From Melitaea cinxia (taxonomy: Eukaryota > Arthropoda > Insecta > Lepidoptera > Nymphalidae): a DNA stretch of 64,000 nucleotides. Below, one piece after another: positions 38,601 to 53,600 of the stretch. The notes beneath the pieces were generated by a model. It was not told where the DNA came from, did not search any database, and saw nothing but the letters and a program-made list of their open reading frames with translations. The stretch is taken from assembly GCF_905220565.1 (NCBI RefSeq), contig NC_059395.1, positions 10,891,289 through 10,955,288 of the forward strand, in the 5' to 3' direction. A program made the position numbers and the translations under genes. Each line of letters begins with the position of its first letter. Position 1 is the first letter of the stretch.

Positions 38601-41600
38601 TTAATAAATATATGTTTACATATTTTGGAAACCTGTCTCTAAATGTCATTATATAAAAATAAGAAGATACTACATACAAGACTTAATCAGCAATATCTCT
38701 TGGAGCATTTGATAATTTTTATTTATACGAGTACACGTAACCTACTCTCGAATATCCAGCACATTAGGTATATATTGCAATAACAAAAATAAGTACATAT
38801 TATGTATATGAGTTACCTATAAGGTATTTTAAAACAATATACAATTACATTTCTTCACATTCTGGCCATTTTATACAAGATTGTTTATTTCATATACCTT
38901 ACTACACACGTACCTACGTGTAAGTTAGGTACAATTATGTCAATTTAGAGCTTATATTTTGGATCTTTAATAAAAATACCAAAGACAGAAATAATGCCTT
39001 TTAAATATTTTCATTGAAAAAGGAGCCTTTCACTATTTAGTTTGCTCATTAGGTAAATTGATGACGAACCTATTTCGTTTTTAATATTTTTGTAATTATA
39101 TTTATTTATCTATATAGGAAACCAGTATACAGTGGTTTTTATCATTTGTACAAAGTTAAGCATAGAACTTCTTATACTATACACCACAGTTTTAGGCTAA
39201 CTCAGCATGCAGTACACAATAAACAGCTGTTTCGAAACTTATGCTAACAATAAATATTAATCTTGTAACAAATTAACTCAACAGTAAAAGTATAAAAAAG
39301 TCTAAAAACTGTACAATAATTAAAACTCATGCTAAAGCATTAAAAAAATATTTTAAAAGAAAAAATTGTAAAAAAATGTAGGTACTTGTAAAAAGACAAC
39401 AAATGACAAAAATTTCAAACAATATCATAAGTGAAAAAAACGGTTAGGGGTATAAGAAATCAGTTGATATAAAATATAGTGAAATGTGTAGGTACAGGTT
39501 AATACAATTTTATGATTCTATTTAAGCATGTATTGATGCCTAAATTGATTCTAGCAAATCTACTCACGACGTTTGTTTTGACCTGGAAGTTCTTATAGAT
39601 TTTCTAGGGCTTGCCAGTTTTAATTTTCGGACCAAATTGGGACAGTCAATATCTCTTATAATTTTATTTAAAAAGCAAAGATCCAAAACATCCCTTCGTG
39701 TAGACAGTGACAATACTTTATAGTGTTTTACTATTTTGTAGTTATATACTAGATTGTCTTTATAATTAATTATATATATTGTAAACTTAAACGGTAATTA
39801 TAACAGTTGACAACCCTACAATTAAGATCTTCTCCATATTATAATTGTACGCAATAAATAAAAAGACTTCAAATAAATAAAACCAATTTTATCTGTAGGT
39901 CGAGTATCAGGAAAAGTGTACATGAAATACTTCCGCGCCGGCACCGGTTGGTGTCTGCTGTCAACTACCATCATTTCAATCATTGTTGCTCAGATCGTCA
40001 CCTCTGCGACCGATCTGTGGCTCACATATTGGTATGCGCTATTCTTTATTCGTCAAAGTTTTTACTATCGACTAGCTGCCCGGACTGACTTCGTGCTGTC
40101 AAAATTTAATAGTAAAAATGTTTTTTTTTTTCATTTTTTTTTTTTGGAGGAACACAAAAAAAATTGCCGAATTGGTCGAGCCATTTTCGAGTGCGCGTAG
40201 CAACATTCATTTTTATTTGTATATGTACGAGTATAAGAAGATTAAAAATAATAGTTATTCATATATGGTTTCTTATGGTTCCTTGGTTACTATTTTAACG
40301 TTAACAACAATTCAATAATGTAACGATAGCTATCGCTTGGAGATTATAACGACTGCTGTTTTGTATTATTTATAACAGTTTTTGATATATTTTGAAGTAA
40401 TTCACTTCAAGTACCTATCGATCAATGACTTGATAACAATAAAAGCGGGTTTTGATAAGATATCGAATAGATTATAAAATATTGTACTTGCATGTCATCT
40501 ATCAAAAACTCGAGAACGACTGATCTATTCTTTTTGGGGATGGGGTCGTCTATTATATACTCAAAAATTATGTGTATTTTTTTTAACAATGTAAACAAGA
40601 AATCCTCAGTATATTATTATAAATACAGATAAATTTAAGTAAATTTTAGAAAATTATCGTCGTAAAAAGTTCCAGGCTATTAAGGTTGCAGGGTGTTCGT
40701 TTTGTTTGGTATAAATGGTCCGAACAAAAAAAAAACACGTGATATCTCATTACAGCCTACTTAGCCCCCTTCGAGACTGCCGTTATGAATGAATGACCCC
40801 TTTATAACGCAGACAATAGAAAATTTCAGCAAACAAAGTCTATTTAAAGTTCAGCGTTTGACAGTTCGTAAAACAGGACGTCGTCCGTCGGGTTAGCTAG
40901 CTCTCAATAATGATAACGAAAATGTGTCAAGGTATTACTGGGTTTGTTAGGTTTTAATATCTCTTGTACAAGCGATAGCAATATTTTGAAAAGTAACATT
41001 AATGTGAACCATTTATACGATTCAACATAATCATAATTCATCTGCTTTCGCTTTGTGATTGACAAATAAAAAAGTTACTTTTAGGACTTTGAACTTCGAT
41101 CTTCAAAAAATATTTGATAGACTATTTTACATTATTCATTTTATATTTTTGTTACACATCCAGGACTTGACATTACTCTAATCTTACGCTTTTTTTTTTT
41201 TACGTGGGGAAAATCCATCATGAATCCAGCGCGGGGGCGCCAGAGAGTTATGTCAGACTCCTACTGACTAAAAACCACCACGTGTGAGCAGTTGACCGCC
41301 TGGATGGGGCGAGATGGGGTCGCGCTAGCATTCGCCACCTCGCCCCGCCGGTAGGCCCGGACAAAGCCTCCGGGCCCCGGCACAATGGTAGGGTGGCCTT
41401 GTTCACAACGAGGCCACCCCTCAGACGCGTGGGGTCGTGTCGTTCGGCCGGCCGAAGTCCCCTGACTATCGGCCGGTACTCTTAATCTTACGCCTTAGCC
41501 AGGTTTCAATAATTTTATTTATGATTTTATAAAAACAAACCGAATGTCTGGAACAAAGTTATTAGGAAATATTATAAAAAAGCCAACATTAATATTTATT

Positions 41601-44600
41601 TTTAGTAAGTGCCTAATATTACAGGATGAACTCTGTGGAGGATAATGTCTCAAGACTTAAAGAAAGAGAAAACACTGGCAACTTAAGTTTGATCGGCAAC
41701 AGCTCGCGCAGTAACAACTCACTCAGTAACGGCTCGTTAAGTAACGATGAAGTTTTGGACACTTTAAATAGTACCTCGTCTCTGGGGAGCTTGGTATCGA
41801 GCACCACAATGAACCCTAACCTCACGGTCATCGGCACCATGGTGAAGACAGCTATGGCAATGAATAATATGACGTCAAACGAAGCACCATTTGATCATTC
41901 AATATACATGTACGTCTGGGCAACCGGTATTTTAGGTTGCGTCATTTTCACCACTGGAAGGTAATTTTTTTTTGTATCATCATTTCTCTCTTCTATTCTA
42001 TAAATATATATCTGAAATTAACTGCTGATTTCGGTCAATTTGTTAAGCTATTTAATACTTGGTACAAAGTTCTCATGTAAAGAAAAAATTTGAAAATTGT
42101 GCAGAAAATAAGAAAATTCAACGATTTCTTAAACTTGATGCTAATTAATAAATAACGCTATAACGTGTTTTATTACTGCTACGCAACATAGCATAATACG
42201 CTTTGTATATTTTTCCTCCTGCCTGCTGTAGTATTAATTCGTAACGAAATATCATAAGGTACCTTATTATTTCCGTCTTATTCATCTGTATTTTCGCGTT
42301 CATTGAGTTGGGTTAGGTTTGACAGTATTTATATATACTGCGCCGCATATATTGTTTGTCTAATGTTTTACAGACAAGTGTTTTAATAAACAGACTATCG
42401 AAAAAAATACATTAATTTTGAGTTTTTATTTGTTTCCATAATTTTAACCAAAATCTTATACTTCATTTTTTCTTTTTTATGAAATAAGCAGTATTACGTA
42501 TAGAACGGGATATTAATCATGTTTGTCGATGGTAATTTTGAGTTCTCGATATTTCAGCACTATTGTGTACCAGTGTACCAGCTACTATAAAATAAAGAAT
42601 TTACTTTTGATCTTTGTTTATTTAAATTTACTTTGTTTCATAAATTACAATGCTTAGTATATAGTACTCTTATAGCGCGAACACGATTCTAAAGATGTGC
42701 GTTTGATTTTAGATCGCTCATGTTTTTGTGGGTCTGCATGCGAAGCTCCGTCAAGCTCCATAACCAGATGTTCAGCAGCATCATGTCAGCGACGATGCGC
42801 TTCTTCGACACCAATCCGTCGGGGCGTATACTCAATCGGTTCTCGAAGGATATGGGAGTCATCGACGAGATCATTCCGAGGATGTCTTTGGAGAGTATTC
42901 AGGTATATATAGATCACGATATTAGATCAATCGACATATCCATATGTGGCACGAATAATTTTTAAGCAGCTTAAAGAAAAAAGTAGAACTATATATATGG
43001 ATTCGCCCGTGTTAATTTTTGGCGCCTATCAAATTTTTCGTCAATTATACTTACTGTTCCACTTCTATGAGTTCAGACAAAGGAACAAACAAAAATCTTT
43101 CCCAGACTTAAATTTCGTCTTTACAGTCTTAGTATAGATAGAAGTCAAATAATAATTTCTTAAGTTGTGATATAAATAATAAATAAATTTTACTTTTCAT
43201 TTCGTAGGTGTTCATGGTGATGATCGGTATATTGGCGATGGTTGCCATTGTTAATCCTTACATGTTGCTGACCACGGCTTTCTGTGGAGTTTGTATGTAT
43301 TTGTGGAGTATTCTTTACTTGCATACAGCGCAAGCGATAAAGAGGTAAGTTAAATACATTTATTATTAATTCCAGATTCGATTTCCGCTTGAAACGGGTA
43401 CTTGTATTTATATTTATTTTGACAGTATTATTGTCTTATAATATTACTGATAGCGATGTCATGAACTATGCTATCGCATTGCGTAATTTTCTTTGTAAAA
43501 ATTTAAAAGATTGAAAATTATAAACAAACTGGTAGAATTAAAAAAAACATAAGATTAAAAAAAAAATATATTTTTTGTCTAAATATACATTACTCATTAT
43601 CAATCTATCTAAAACATGGAAAGTCTTTGTGGAGTGTCTGTATTTGAACAGCTGGTATCTGAGTAATAGACATTTATCATTCAAACGAATCAAAAGATAT
43701 ACTATGTATTTGTAGGGTAAATATCAAACAATACAATGCAAACTTTGAAATATACTTTTTTAAGAATTAATTAGTGGAAAGACCATTTAATTAACATTGA
43801 ATTAGAAAACCCATATCCAATTTGAGTAAAAATATAGTCTATTTTTAACCAACTTAAAAAAAAGGAGGTTCTCAATACGATTGTATTTTTTTCCCTCAAA
43901 TTGAGTGGACCTGTGGTGGTTTGACTGAAAATGTAGTTTGAAATACACATGGAATTGCATTGCGTCGTTATTTGAATGCAAATTCTCACAATAACAATAT
44001 TTGAACTGGTATTTTGTTTGCATGTGAGTCGTATCAAGTTATCAACGCGAGTCAATATAAGGATCAATTTATGTTGGTGCGAAATGGAATCAAAGCCAAT
44101 ATAATTGTGTTTGCTCGCAAACGAAAAAAACCGACTTCTATTACATCGTCGAGTAATACAACGTAGATCGACGAAAAAATAGTCAAGTAACTACGCGTTA
44201 GCAAAGATTACTCAAAAAGTAGTTATCAGATTTCAATAAAATTTATATGTGACCACAAACATGTATAAATTAAAAATTATTAAAATCGGTACACCCAGTA
44301 AAAAGTTATTGCGGATTTTCAAGAGTTTCCCTCGATTTCTCTGGGATCCCATCATCAGATCCTGGTTTCCTTATCATGGTACTAAACTAGGGATATCTTC
44401 TTTCCAACAAAAAAAGAATTATCAAAATTGGTACATCCAGTAGAAAGTTATGCGATATAATACAACGTAGGTCGACGAAAAAAGCGTCAAGTAAAAACGC
44501 ATTATTAGATATAACTCGAAAAGTAGTTGTTAGATCTCAAATTAATTTAAATGAAACCAATTGACACACGGCACCTTTCGATTAAAAAAAATTGTCGAAA

Positions 44601-47600
44601 TCGGTCCACACGGTCAAAAGTTCTGATGTAACGTACATAAAAAAAAATACAGTCGAATTGAGAACCTCCTCCTTTTTTGGAAGTCGGTTAAAATCATATT
44701 TTTAATCAAGTTCTATTTATGCATATTATATAATGTACGTACATATAAATTTTATTTTGTCATATGAAATAATGCTGTACAAACGTAAATTTTTTTCGTT
44801 ATGCCTGAATCCTTCAAAAGGATTCCTCACAATGTATCCTTACGAGTATATTATAGTACTTATTAATTACACCATATACTTATAGAATTTTAATAGTTTA
44901 TGTTAATATTCAAAATTTCTACACATATTGTACATATGTGACGCTGTATTTCATGCAAGATACCAAATTTGTATAAAAACACAGTCGGTTCCGGTTTTAA
45001 TTATACACAATGGATCTTTAGTCATAGTAAGTGGGTAATATATCCGTCAACCCGCAGATCAGCGTCTCGGTTTAAACCTAGGCTCTACTCCTCCTATATG
45101 GAAAAAGGCCTGTACCCAGCAGTGGGATGATGCAGACTCAATATATCAACCAATTAAATATTGACATAATGAGAATGGAATAATAATTAATAAATGATAA
45201 TATAATTAGTCTGTACTGTGTGGCTACGGTACTAAAGAATATAGCCACCCCCTTTCTTCTCGTGGGTGTCGTAAGAGGCGACTAAGGGATAACACAGTTC
45301 CACTACCACCCTGGAATTAAAAAAGCCGACCGGTGGCGGGATAGCCATCTAACTGCTGGGTTTGAAATACACAGGCCGAAGACGGGCAGCAGCGTCTTCG
45401 ATGCGACAAAGCCAGTACTGCGGTCACCGACCCGCCCGCCCAGCGTGGTGACTATGGGCAAAACACATGAGTTCACGTTATTTTTGGCGTAAACTTGTGG
45501 AGGCCTATGTCCAGCAGTGGACTGTATAGGCTGTAATGATGATGATAATGATGACATAATTAGTCGTATTATGAGCGCGACTGTACGCCGGTGACGTGGC
45601 AGGGTGGAGGGCGTGGCGCGCAGCCCGGTGTTCTCGCACGTGTCGGCCAGCATGGCGGGCCTGTTCACGGTGCGCGCGTGCGGCGCGCAGGAGCTGCTGC
45701 GCGCGCAGTTCGACGACAAGCAGGACGTGCACACCTCCGCCTGGTGCGTACGCGCGCCACGCGCAGGAGCTGCTGATGTTCGAACTTCATGTTCTTTCGT
45801 ATATCGTTTATTAAAATAACACTTCACGTTGCATTCATCTCAAAATATCTATGTGCCCCCCTTTGCCTAACAAAATTGGGTATCTAGTCCACCTACTTGA
45901 TATAACCTAAGTCGTTCCCGGCATAGAATCGTTTTAATATACGTGCGTAAATGTACATCGAAATGATAATTTGCTAAGTTATTTTGACACTCTCTCGTGC
46001 GTGTGACGATAGCTTTAAATCTGACCTCAATAATTGGCCCTTCACTTTTCCCGCGCTCCTTGGTATATGTACGGTTTTTTTTACAATATAAAGTCTGTTT
46101 GACCATTCTTATCTTTCAAGATACATTTTCTATATTAATATTATAAAGAGGTAAAGTTTTTAACTTTGTTTAAGATTACCACCTACAGGTGGTAACACCT
46201 ATAAACTATACAACATATACAACATCACGCTAAGATCAATAGGAGCGAAGCATCATTGAAGAATGTTTAAAAATCGGAATTTGTTTTCCTTTCCGCTGTG
46301 TGCGCTGCTTAAACAGTTAAAGGTTTCGCAAAAATCATGTATGATAGAATTGTTTCTATTCCACGCGAACGAAATCGCGGGAAGAAGCTAGATATAAGTA
46401 TATAACGTATATACTTATAACTAGCTTCTTCCCGATGATGCAAAACATTAGACCAGAGATTACCAAACTTTTTTTTCATAGACCACTCAAAGTTTTACGG
46501 ACCGCTTTGGGAATCAATGGAAATCTCTTTCAATATATTAGGTTAGGGAAAAAGTTTCGTATTATATATATAAATTCAAGGTAATATTTTACCAAATTTA
46601 TTTACATTAATTATAATATATATATACCATTTTGTTCTATAACTTGCTGCCATCTCGTAGGTAGTGACAGGGTTCCGTTGCTGTAGAATTTTTGGGACTT
46701 TTCATTAAAAAACTGCGATAAGTAGTTTCTGTCAACTGTCAAGTCTTTTAATAAACTTCAGACTACCTAAAGAATTATGAAGAGAATATATCTCAAAAAA
46801 TCGGAGCTACTTTTTTATGATAATATTAATTTACGACACTGTTAATGTGTAATAATAATAACATTCATAGTTGAATTTATTCAAGACCTGTTAATAAATG
46901 TATAATTATCATACCTACGAGCGTATTAAAAATGTTTACAGTAAAAAAGTATGACGCGATTAAATAGGAATACATTTTTTACAGGTATTTAACTCTGATC
47001 ACCAACACTGCGTTTTCAATATATCTGAGTCTTATCTCGGCATTGTACGTTGTGGTCGTATCCTACACATTCTTACTTCTCGATGACGGTAAGCTTAAAA
47101 AATAATATACCTATAATAAATCTCAATACTCATACGCTACCGTACCGTACCGTGACGCCGTGTTGGCGCAACGGTTACAGCCATGGATTGTACCTGTACC
47201 GTTTGTTGTTGCGGGTTCGATCCCCGCACATGACAAACATTTGTATTGGCCATACAGGTGTTTGCCGTGGTCTGGGTGTTTGTGTAGTCCTGGTGGGTCT
47301 CCCCACCGTGCCTCGGAGAGCACGTTAAGCCGTCGGCCCCGGTTGTTATCATGTACACCTGATAGCGATCGTTACTCGTAGTAGGGAATATATCCGCCAA
47401 CCCGCATTGGGGCAGCGTGGTGGATTAAGCTCTGATCCTTCTCCTACATGGGGAAAGAGGCCTATGCCCAGTAGTGGGATATTACAGGCTGAAGCGAACT
47501 CATACGCTATCCTCGCAACTAATAAGTAATATCGGTATCAATGAAGGCAATCACGCTTTAAAAATTCATAATTCAAAAGCTTCCTAACCCGTTTGACGAT

Positions 47601-50600
47601 TATTTTATTTAAATGTCAAAGTGCTTCGAATGTCTTAGTGACACAAATGTAAACTTTATTAGGAACAACAAAATCCGGTAACGTCGGCCTAGCGATCAGC
47701 CAGGGGCTCATCCTGGTGAACATGGTGCAGCACGGGATCAAGATGATGACGGAGGTGGTGTCGCAGATGATCAGCGTGGAGCGCGTGCTCCAGTTCTCGA
47801 AGCTGCCGCAGGAGGCGGCGGCCGGGCCGCCCGCGCCGCGCGACTGGCCCACGCGGGCGCGCCTCGTCTTCAAGGACCTGTACCTGCGCTACGACCGCGA
47901 GGCCGAGCCCGTGCTCAGGGACCTGAACATCGTCATCGAGAGCGGCTGGAAGGTGAGGACACTGGCTTATTTTATTTGTGGTTCCGTTCTATTGAGGTAG
48001 GGTGCGGCAGAAAATATTCTACTCCAAATCTGGAGCAGCTCATCCGGGGAATTAACTCTACCATACAGAAGATCACAGTCAATGTTTTGTAGAGAGTAAG
48101 GTAGTCAGAGCTCCTGGGGAGTGTCGGAGGTAGAGTCGGCAACGCGGTGGTACTTCTGGTGATGCAGGCTTCCTTAAGCCACGGTAACGGCTGACCATTA
48201 GATGGACTATACGCTTGTTTTGTCAGTCCCTAGTCTTATAAAAACAAACAAAACGTAGGGTAGGTACCGACGGAAACACTGTGGATGCACGGATAGTTGA
48301 TATATTTTCCACTGAATACGGCCTAGTCAATAAAGCCTAACCGAAAACTAAATATTGTTTTATGGCTTAAAACCTATTATGAGCGAGACCTTGCCCAACT
48401 TTTCATAATCTTATTTGTATATGTATATTAATGACTTCGTTGTTCTTTTACTAGTGATGATCGGCTTTTAAAATTTTCCCCTAAATATCACTAAGAATTT
48501 GGTTTTTAAATATTGAGAAAGTTGTAGGATATAATTATATTTATTTCTTTATCTAGTTGCACAAAATAGGTAGTTTAGTTGCTGGAAAGAACAGTTCAAC
48601 AAACTTCACAGAAAGATACTATTTCCCTAAAGTCTCTCTTCTAAAATTTCCTTAGATTCTTTTTGTATGATCACTAGCTGACCCCGCAAACGTTGTTCTG
48701 TCATATATGTTATTAACCCCCTTAATCCCCCCCCCCTTATAACGTAAGACCTATCCGATATGTACACAAAATTACATAAAAATCGGTCCAGTCGTTTCGG
48801 AGGAGTATGATAATTAACATTGTGACATGAGAATTTTAAATATAAGATAAATTTTATTTTTACACCTGTTATTTCGTTGTATTGTACAATCGTATTTTGA
48901 TAGACGTTCAAGGATTGTTGAATCAGTGCTACAGCTGTCTAAGAGTGATTGATAATGTAGATATAGTAATAAAAAAGATGTATTTTTTAGACATTTTATA
49001 AATAAGCAGACAAGAAATCTGCCAGTCATTAATCCTCATGGTTTCCACGTTTATATGTTCTTTGCATATACATTATACAGGTAGGACGGAGAGGCGATGA
49101 GGCCTGAGGAGAGCAATCGAGGTTCTTCTTCAAATGTCTAATGGTCTATCAAGAAGAACCTGTTCGCTTCAATATGTACATATTTTATTAAGATATTTTG
49201 GTTGATGTTGTTTCAGATTTGTAAACATAGGAAAAGCTTATAATATACATTACGTTAACGTTTTCTTTCATAATTCAAGGAGTTCATGTGTCACCTGTCT
49301 AGACAAGTAGGGCAGATTTTTAAGATAAGTGATAACGTTTACACATTTCATGCCGCCGTAAGCATGATGTAGTATAGATAAAGTACGTAAAACCGTATTG
49401 TACAGATGTATGTTATACAGATAAATTTTCCTGTAACCTGTCAGTTTGATAAAATACTGTAAGAGATATCTGTCTGACTATCATCAGATAGATACATTTT
49501 AGTAGATTGAATTGCGAAATAAAATCGAACGAATAATGAAATCTTTTGTTCATTAAACACTGAGATTTAAAATTTTAAATATTATATAGATATTTTCTAC
49601 GATATTGGTAATTTTCTTCGCTAATTAATATCCACGACGGAATTATATATTGCTATTATAATTGTGTTTGCTCGCAAACGCAAAAAACCGACTTCAATTA
49701 CATCTACGAGTAATACAATGTAGATCGACGAAAAAATATTCAAGTAACTACGCGTTATCAAAGATTACTCAAAAAGTAGTTATCAGATCTCAATAAAATT
49801 TATATGTGACCACATGATCATCAGCATCAAACAACAGCTTTCGATTAAATTAAAAATTATTAAAATCGGTACACCCAGTATAAAGTTATTGCGGATTTTC
49901 AAGAAGTTCCCTCGATTTCTCTGGGATCCCATCATCAGATCCTGGTTTCCTTATCATGGCACTAAACTAGGGATATCTTCTTTCCAACAAAAAAAGAATT
50001 ATCAAAATCGGTACACCCAGTAAAAAGTTATTGCGGATTTTCAAGAGTTTCCCTCGATTTCTCTGCGATCCCATCACCAGATCCTGGTTTCCTTATACTA
50101 AACTACTACTATACTAAACTACTAAACTTGGGATATCTCCTTTTCAACAAAAAAAGATTTATCAAAATCGGTACATCCAGTAGAAAGTTATGCGGTATAA
50201 TACAACGTAAGTCGACGAAAAAAGCGTCAAGTAAAAACGCATTATTATAGATATAACTCGAAAAGTAGTTGTTAGATCTCAAATAAATTTAAATGGGACC
50301 AATTGACACACACCACCTTTCGATTAAAAGAAAAATTGTCGAATTCGGTCCACACGGTCAAAAGTTCTGATGTAACATACATTAAAAAAAAAATACAGTC
50401 GAATTGAGAATCTCCTCCTTTTTTGGAAGTCGGTTAAAAAGCGACAAAATCGCAACAAGCTAAATATCTAAAATATCTAAATCTAAATCTTTAACATAAC
50501 ACGATCATTTTATCTGTCAGTAAAATACATCGATAAAGTGTAGCTGAAAGTGGATATGTTTAGAATATAATAATTTTAACACAATGTATTGTTATTGAAA

Positions 50601-53600
50601 TGATTAATAAATTGTTGTGTTTATTTTTTTTTCTTTTCATTGTAGATATCTATGTAATTAATACTGTGTACATGTATGGTCTCACAGGCTGTGAGACTTT
50701 GAGAGAGTGTATTACAATATAATATAATTTAAATAATAATATATTTGTCAGGTTGGCGTGGTTGGGCGTACCGGAGCGGGTAAATCGTCGCTTATATCTG
50801 CTCTCTTCCGTCTGGCGCCGATCGACGGTCACGTGTTAATCGACGATGTCGACACCGGCGAAATAGCTCTCAAGGTTAACATTCTTGAATTACAAACATG
50901 TGTTTACACAGCTAATAATTTTAATTAACTATTGCGTTTAATGAAGCCCCTGCAATCACTCTTATTAATATAGCAGTTGTTTATCATTTTTCATATTAAT
51001 GTTTAGGATAACGACTTATAGAAATGTTTGTTTTTATAGGATCTGCGATCCAGGATATCCATTATTCCCCAAGAACCAGTGCTGTTTTCAGCAAGCCTGC
51101 GATACAATTTAGATCCCTTCGACAAATATAGTGATGCCGAAATATGGATGGCTTTGGAACAGGTAAAGTAATCAATAGGTAGTTGGTAATTTAATTTAAA
51201 TTGAAGACATGAAAAGGATGCTCAGGCTTCGTTTTAAAATAATATCGATCTAGATATGTAAGCAAAAAAATATCACATTAATAGGATCGATAAAAAATAG
51301 GCAGAAATAGGCGGGGTTAACTAAAACTGTAATAATTACGGTCACTCGAGGTAACTTTGATTGACAAGGGTAACTTTGACAGTCCAATGGCAAAATTATT
51401 TTTTATTTTTTACGTGGTCCACATTTAGTGCGTAAAATTAAATTTATAAAATTTGTTTACTTAACAAACTTCTTAAATGATCTCTGAAAAAAAAAAAGAA
51501 GCTATCAAACGAAGTTAATGTCAAAAACATTGCTAAAAGTTCCGCGCGCAATTTTTGTATTTTTTTCAGTCGTAAACTTTTTAGATAACTCAAAAATTTT
51601 GCCAGTGTCTTAAAATCTCATCTGTGTCAAAGTTACCCATACAGGGGTTATAACTTTGACATAGTAAAATTAAACGCAAGCGTGTCTTTTCACCGCTAAA
51701 CGGAGTCCATTCCCATTAACTCCGACTTTTCGAGGTGTATCTGTACCGATTACCGATAGTATTGATCTTCTAGGCATAAATGTTTCGTCTAATATAAACT
51801 TCGGACTATGCATAGAATCCAAGGCAAAAACTGCTGGTAAGAAACTTGGTATCCTCAATAAAGTCAGGCAGTACTTCACACCGGAACAGCTTCTTACTCT
51901 GTACCAAGCACAAATTCGATCGTGTATGGAGTACTGCAGCCACTTATGTGATGGCTCTGCCAAGTACCAGCTAGCTGCTTTGGATTCTGTGGATTGACGC
52001 ACCAGGAGACTCATTGGTGATGAATCGCTGGTTTGCTTTAGACTTCAAAGTCACGAACATCGGCGCAAGGTTGCCTGTTTGTCGGTATTTTACAGGTTTT
52101 ATTTCGGAGAGTGTGCTCTAGAACTATACAATTTGCATGAATCTGCACTGCTATGTGGTTGAAATCCCACGATCTCGCACTAAACGGTTTGCTTCCTCGT
52201 TTCTAATACGCACCGCAAAAATTTATAATGCCCTACCGGCTTCCGTTTTTCCAACAAACTATAACTTGGGTATCTTTAAATCAAGAGTGAATAGGCATCT
52301 TCTAGGCAAGCGCGCACCACCTTAGGCTGCGTCTTCACTTCATCACACCATCAGGTGAGATCGCAGTCAAGCGCTAGTCTATATATTTAAAAAAAATGCC
52401 AGTTTTTGATACATATTATGATTTTTATAGCCGTTAAATAACTTGAGAGTATGAAAACCAACAAGAAAGCACATATTAAATTAACTCTTGTGTCTCATAT
52501 TTAACATTGTCAAATTCTTATTCTTATTCTTAAAATAGCTCCCTTGCGGATTTGCCCTTATCAGAAACATTGTCAAAGTAAGCTATAAAAAAATATAGTA
52601 ATGATCTGTCAAAGTTATCCCGATTGTGTATTACATATATATTATATAGGTTTGATAAAATTTACAAACTTTTCAAATAAAGAAAAAAATAACAAAAACA
52701 GAGTGACAGGTGAAGTATCAAAGGCCATCTTACTCCGTCGGTTTCTGTAAGCAAGCAATGGCTGATCGTGACAATACTTTTAGATCGTTTACCAAAGCCG
52801 AACGTCATGTGCTAGCGTATACGATGACGAAACTTCACAATCAATCAATGAGAATATATTTAATATGTACGATTTTTATTTTTGTGTTACCCACAATTAG
52901 GAATTCTAAACATTTTTGAATATCATATCAAAAATTGACCGCTCCAGCGGGATTCGAACCCGCGTCTTCGACATACCGTGTCGACGCTCTAGCCAATTAA
53001 GCTATGGAACGATATACCCGCTAGAGCGAAACTTTTGACATGATGATTTTTACTTTCGGTTTAAGCGAACCGTGGCGCCGTCTATAGTGAGTTCTTTACA
53101 GAGACTCGTAACTATTCAAAGTTTCATATTACAATGAAAATCTTTGACAGGAGACGACACCATGCTATTTTTAATATGTACGATTTTTATTTTTGTGTTA
53201 CCCACAATTAGGAATTCTAAACATTTTTGAATATCATATCAAAAATTGACCGCTCCAGCGGGATTCGAACCCGCGTCTTCGACATACCGTGTCGACGCTC
53301 TAGCCAATTAAGCTATGGAACGATATACCCGCTAGAGCGAAACTTTTGACATGATGATTTTTACTTTCGGTTTAAGCGCACCGTGGCGCCGTCTATAGTG
53401 AGTTCTTTACAGAGACTCGTAACTATTCAAAGTTTCATATTACAATGAAAATCTTTGACAGGAGACGACACCATGCTATTTTTAATATGTACGATTTTTA
53501 TTTTTGTGTTACCCACAATTAGGAATTCTAAACATTTTTGAATATCATATCAAAAATTGACCGCTCCAGCGGGATTCGAACCCGCGTCTTCGACATACCG

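Larger units (their letters stand above)
47953..50751 (+). other. 2.8-kb ABCC intron with LINE tail, Helitron and HINE-like copy
   Basis: 48000-48255 looks like a lepidopteran LINE tail (ggcttccttaagccacggta, gatggactatacgcttgttt). The Helitron at 48674-48847 and the repeat at 49661-50440 are listed separately. 48256-48673 and 48848-49660 hold no named feature except a short hairpin, aggttcttctt against aagaagaacct, near 49130-49168. Confidence 0.55.

Noticed and set aside
45303..45827. 174-residue ORF on the - strand over exon 16
   Set aside because: It is composed of the reverse of a GC-rich coding exon and a LINE tail; low stop density in GC-rich DNA explains it.
47123..47400. Several overlapping ORFs of 66-92 residues on both strands
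   Set aside because: They lie entirely within a SINE with a pol III promoter; no protein family signal.
49128..49170. Hairpin aggttcttctt/aagaagaacct as a possible microRNA precursor
   Set aside because: The stem is only 11 bp, too short for a pre-miRNA, and the surrounding bases do not extend the pairing.
52710..52919. 69-residue ORF immediately before the tRNA-like array
   Set aside because: Its last third reads into the array spacer and no family resemblance is seen; it is probably chance.
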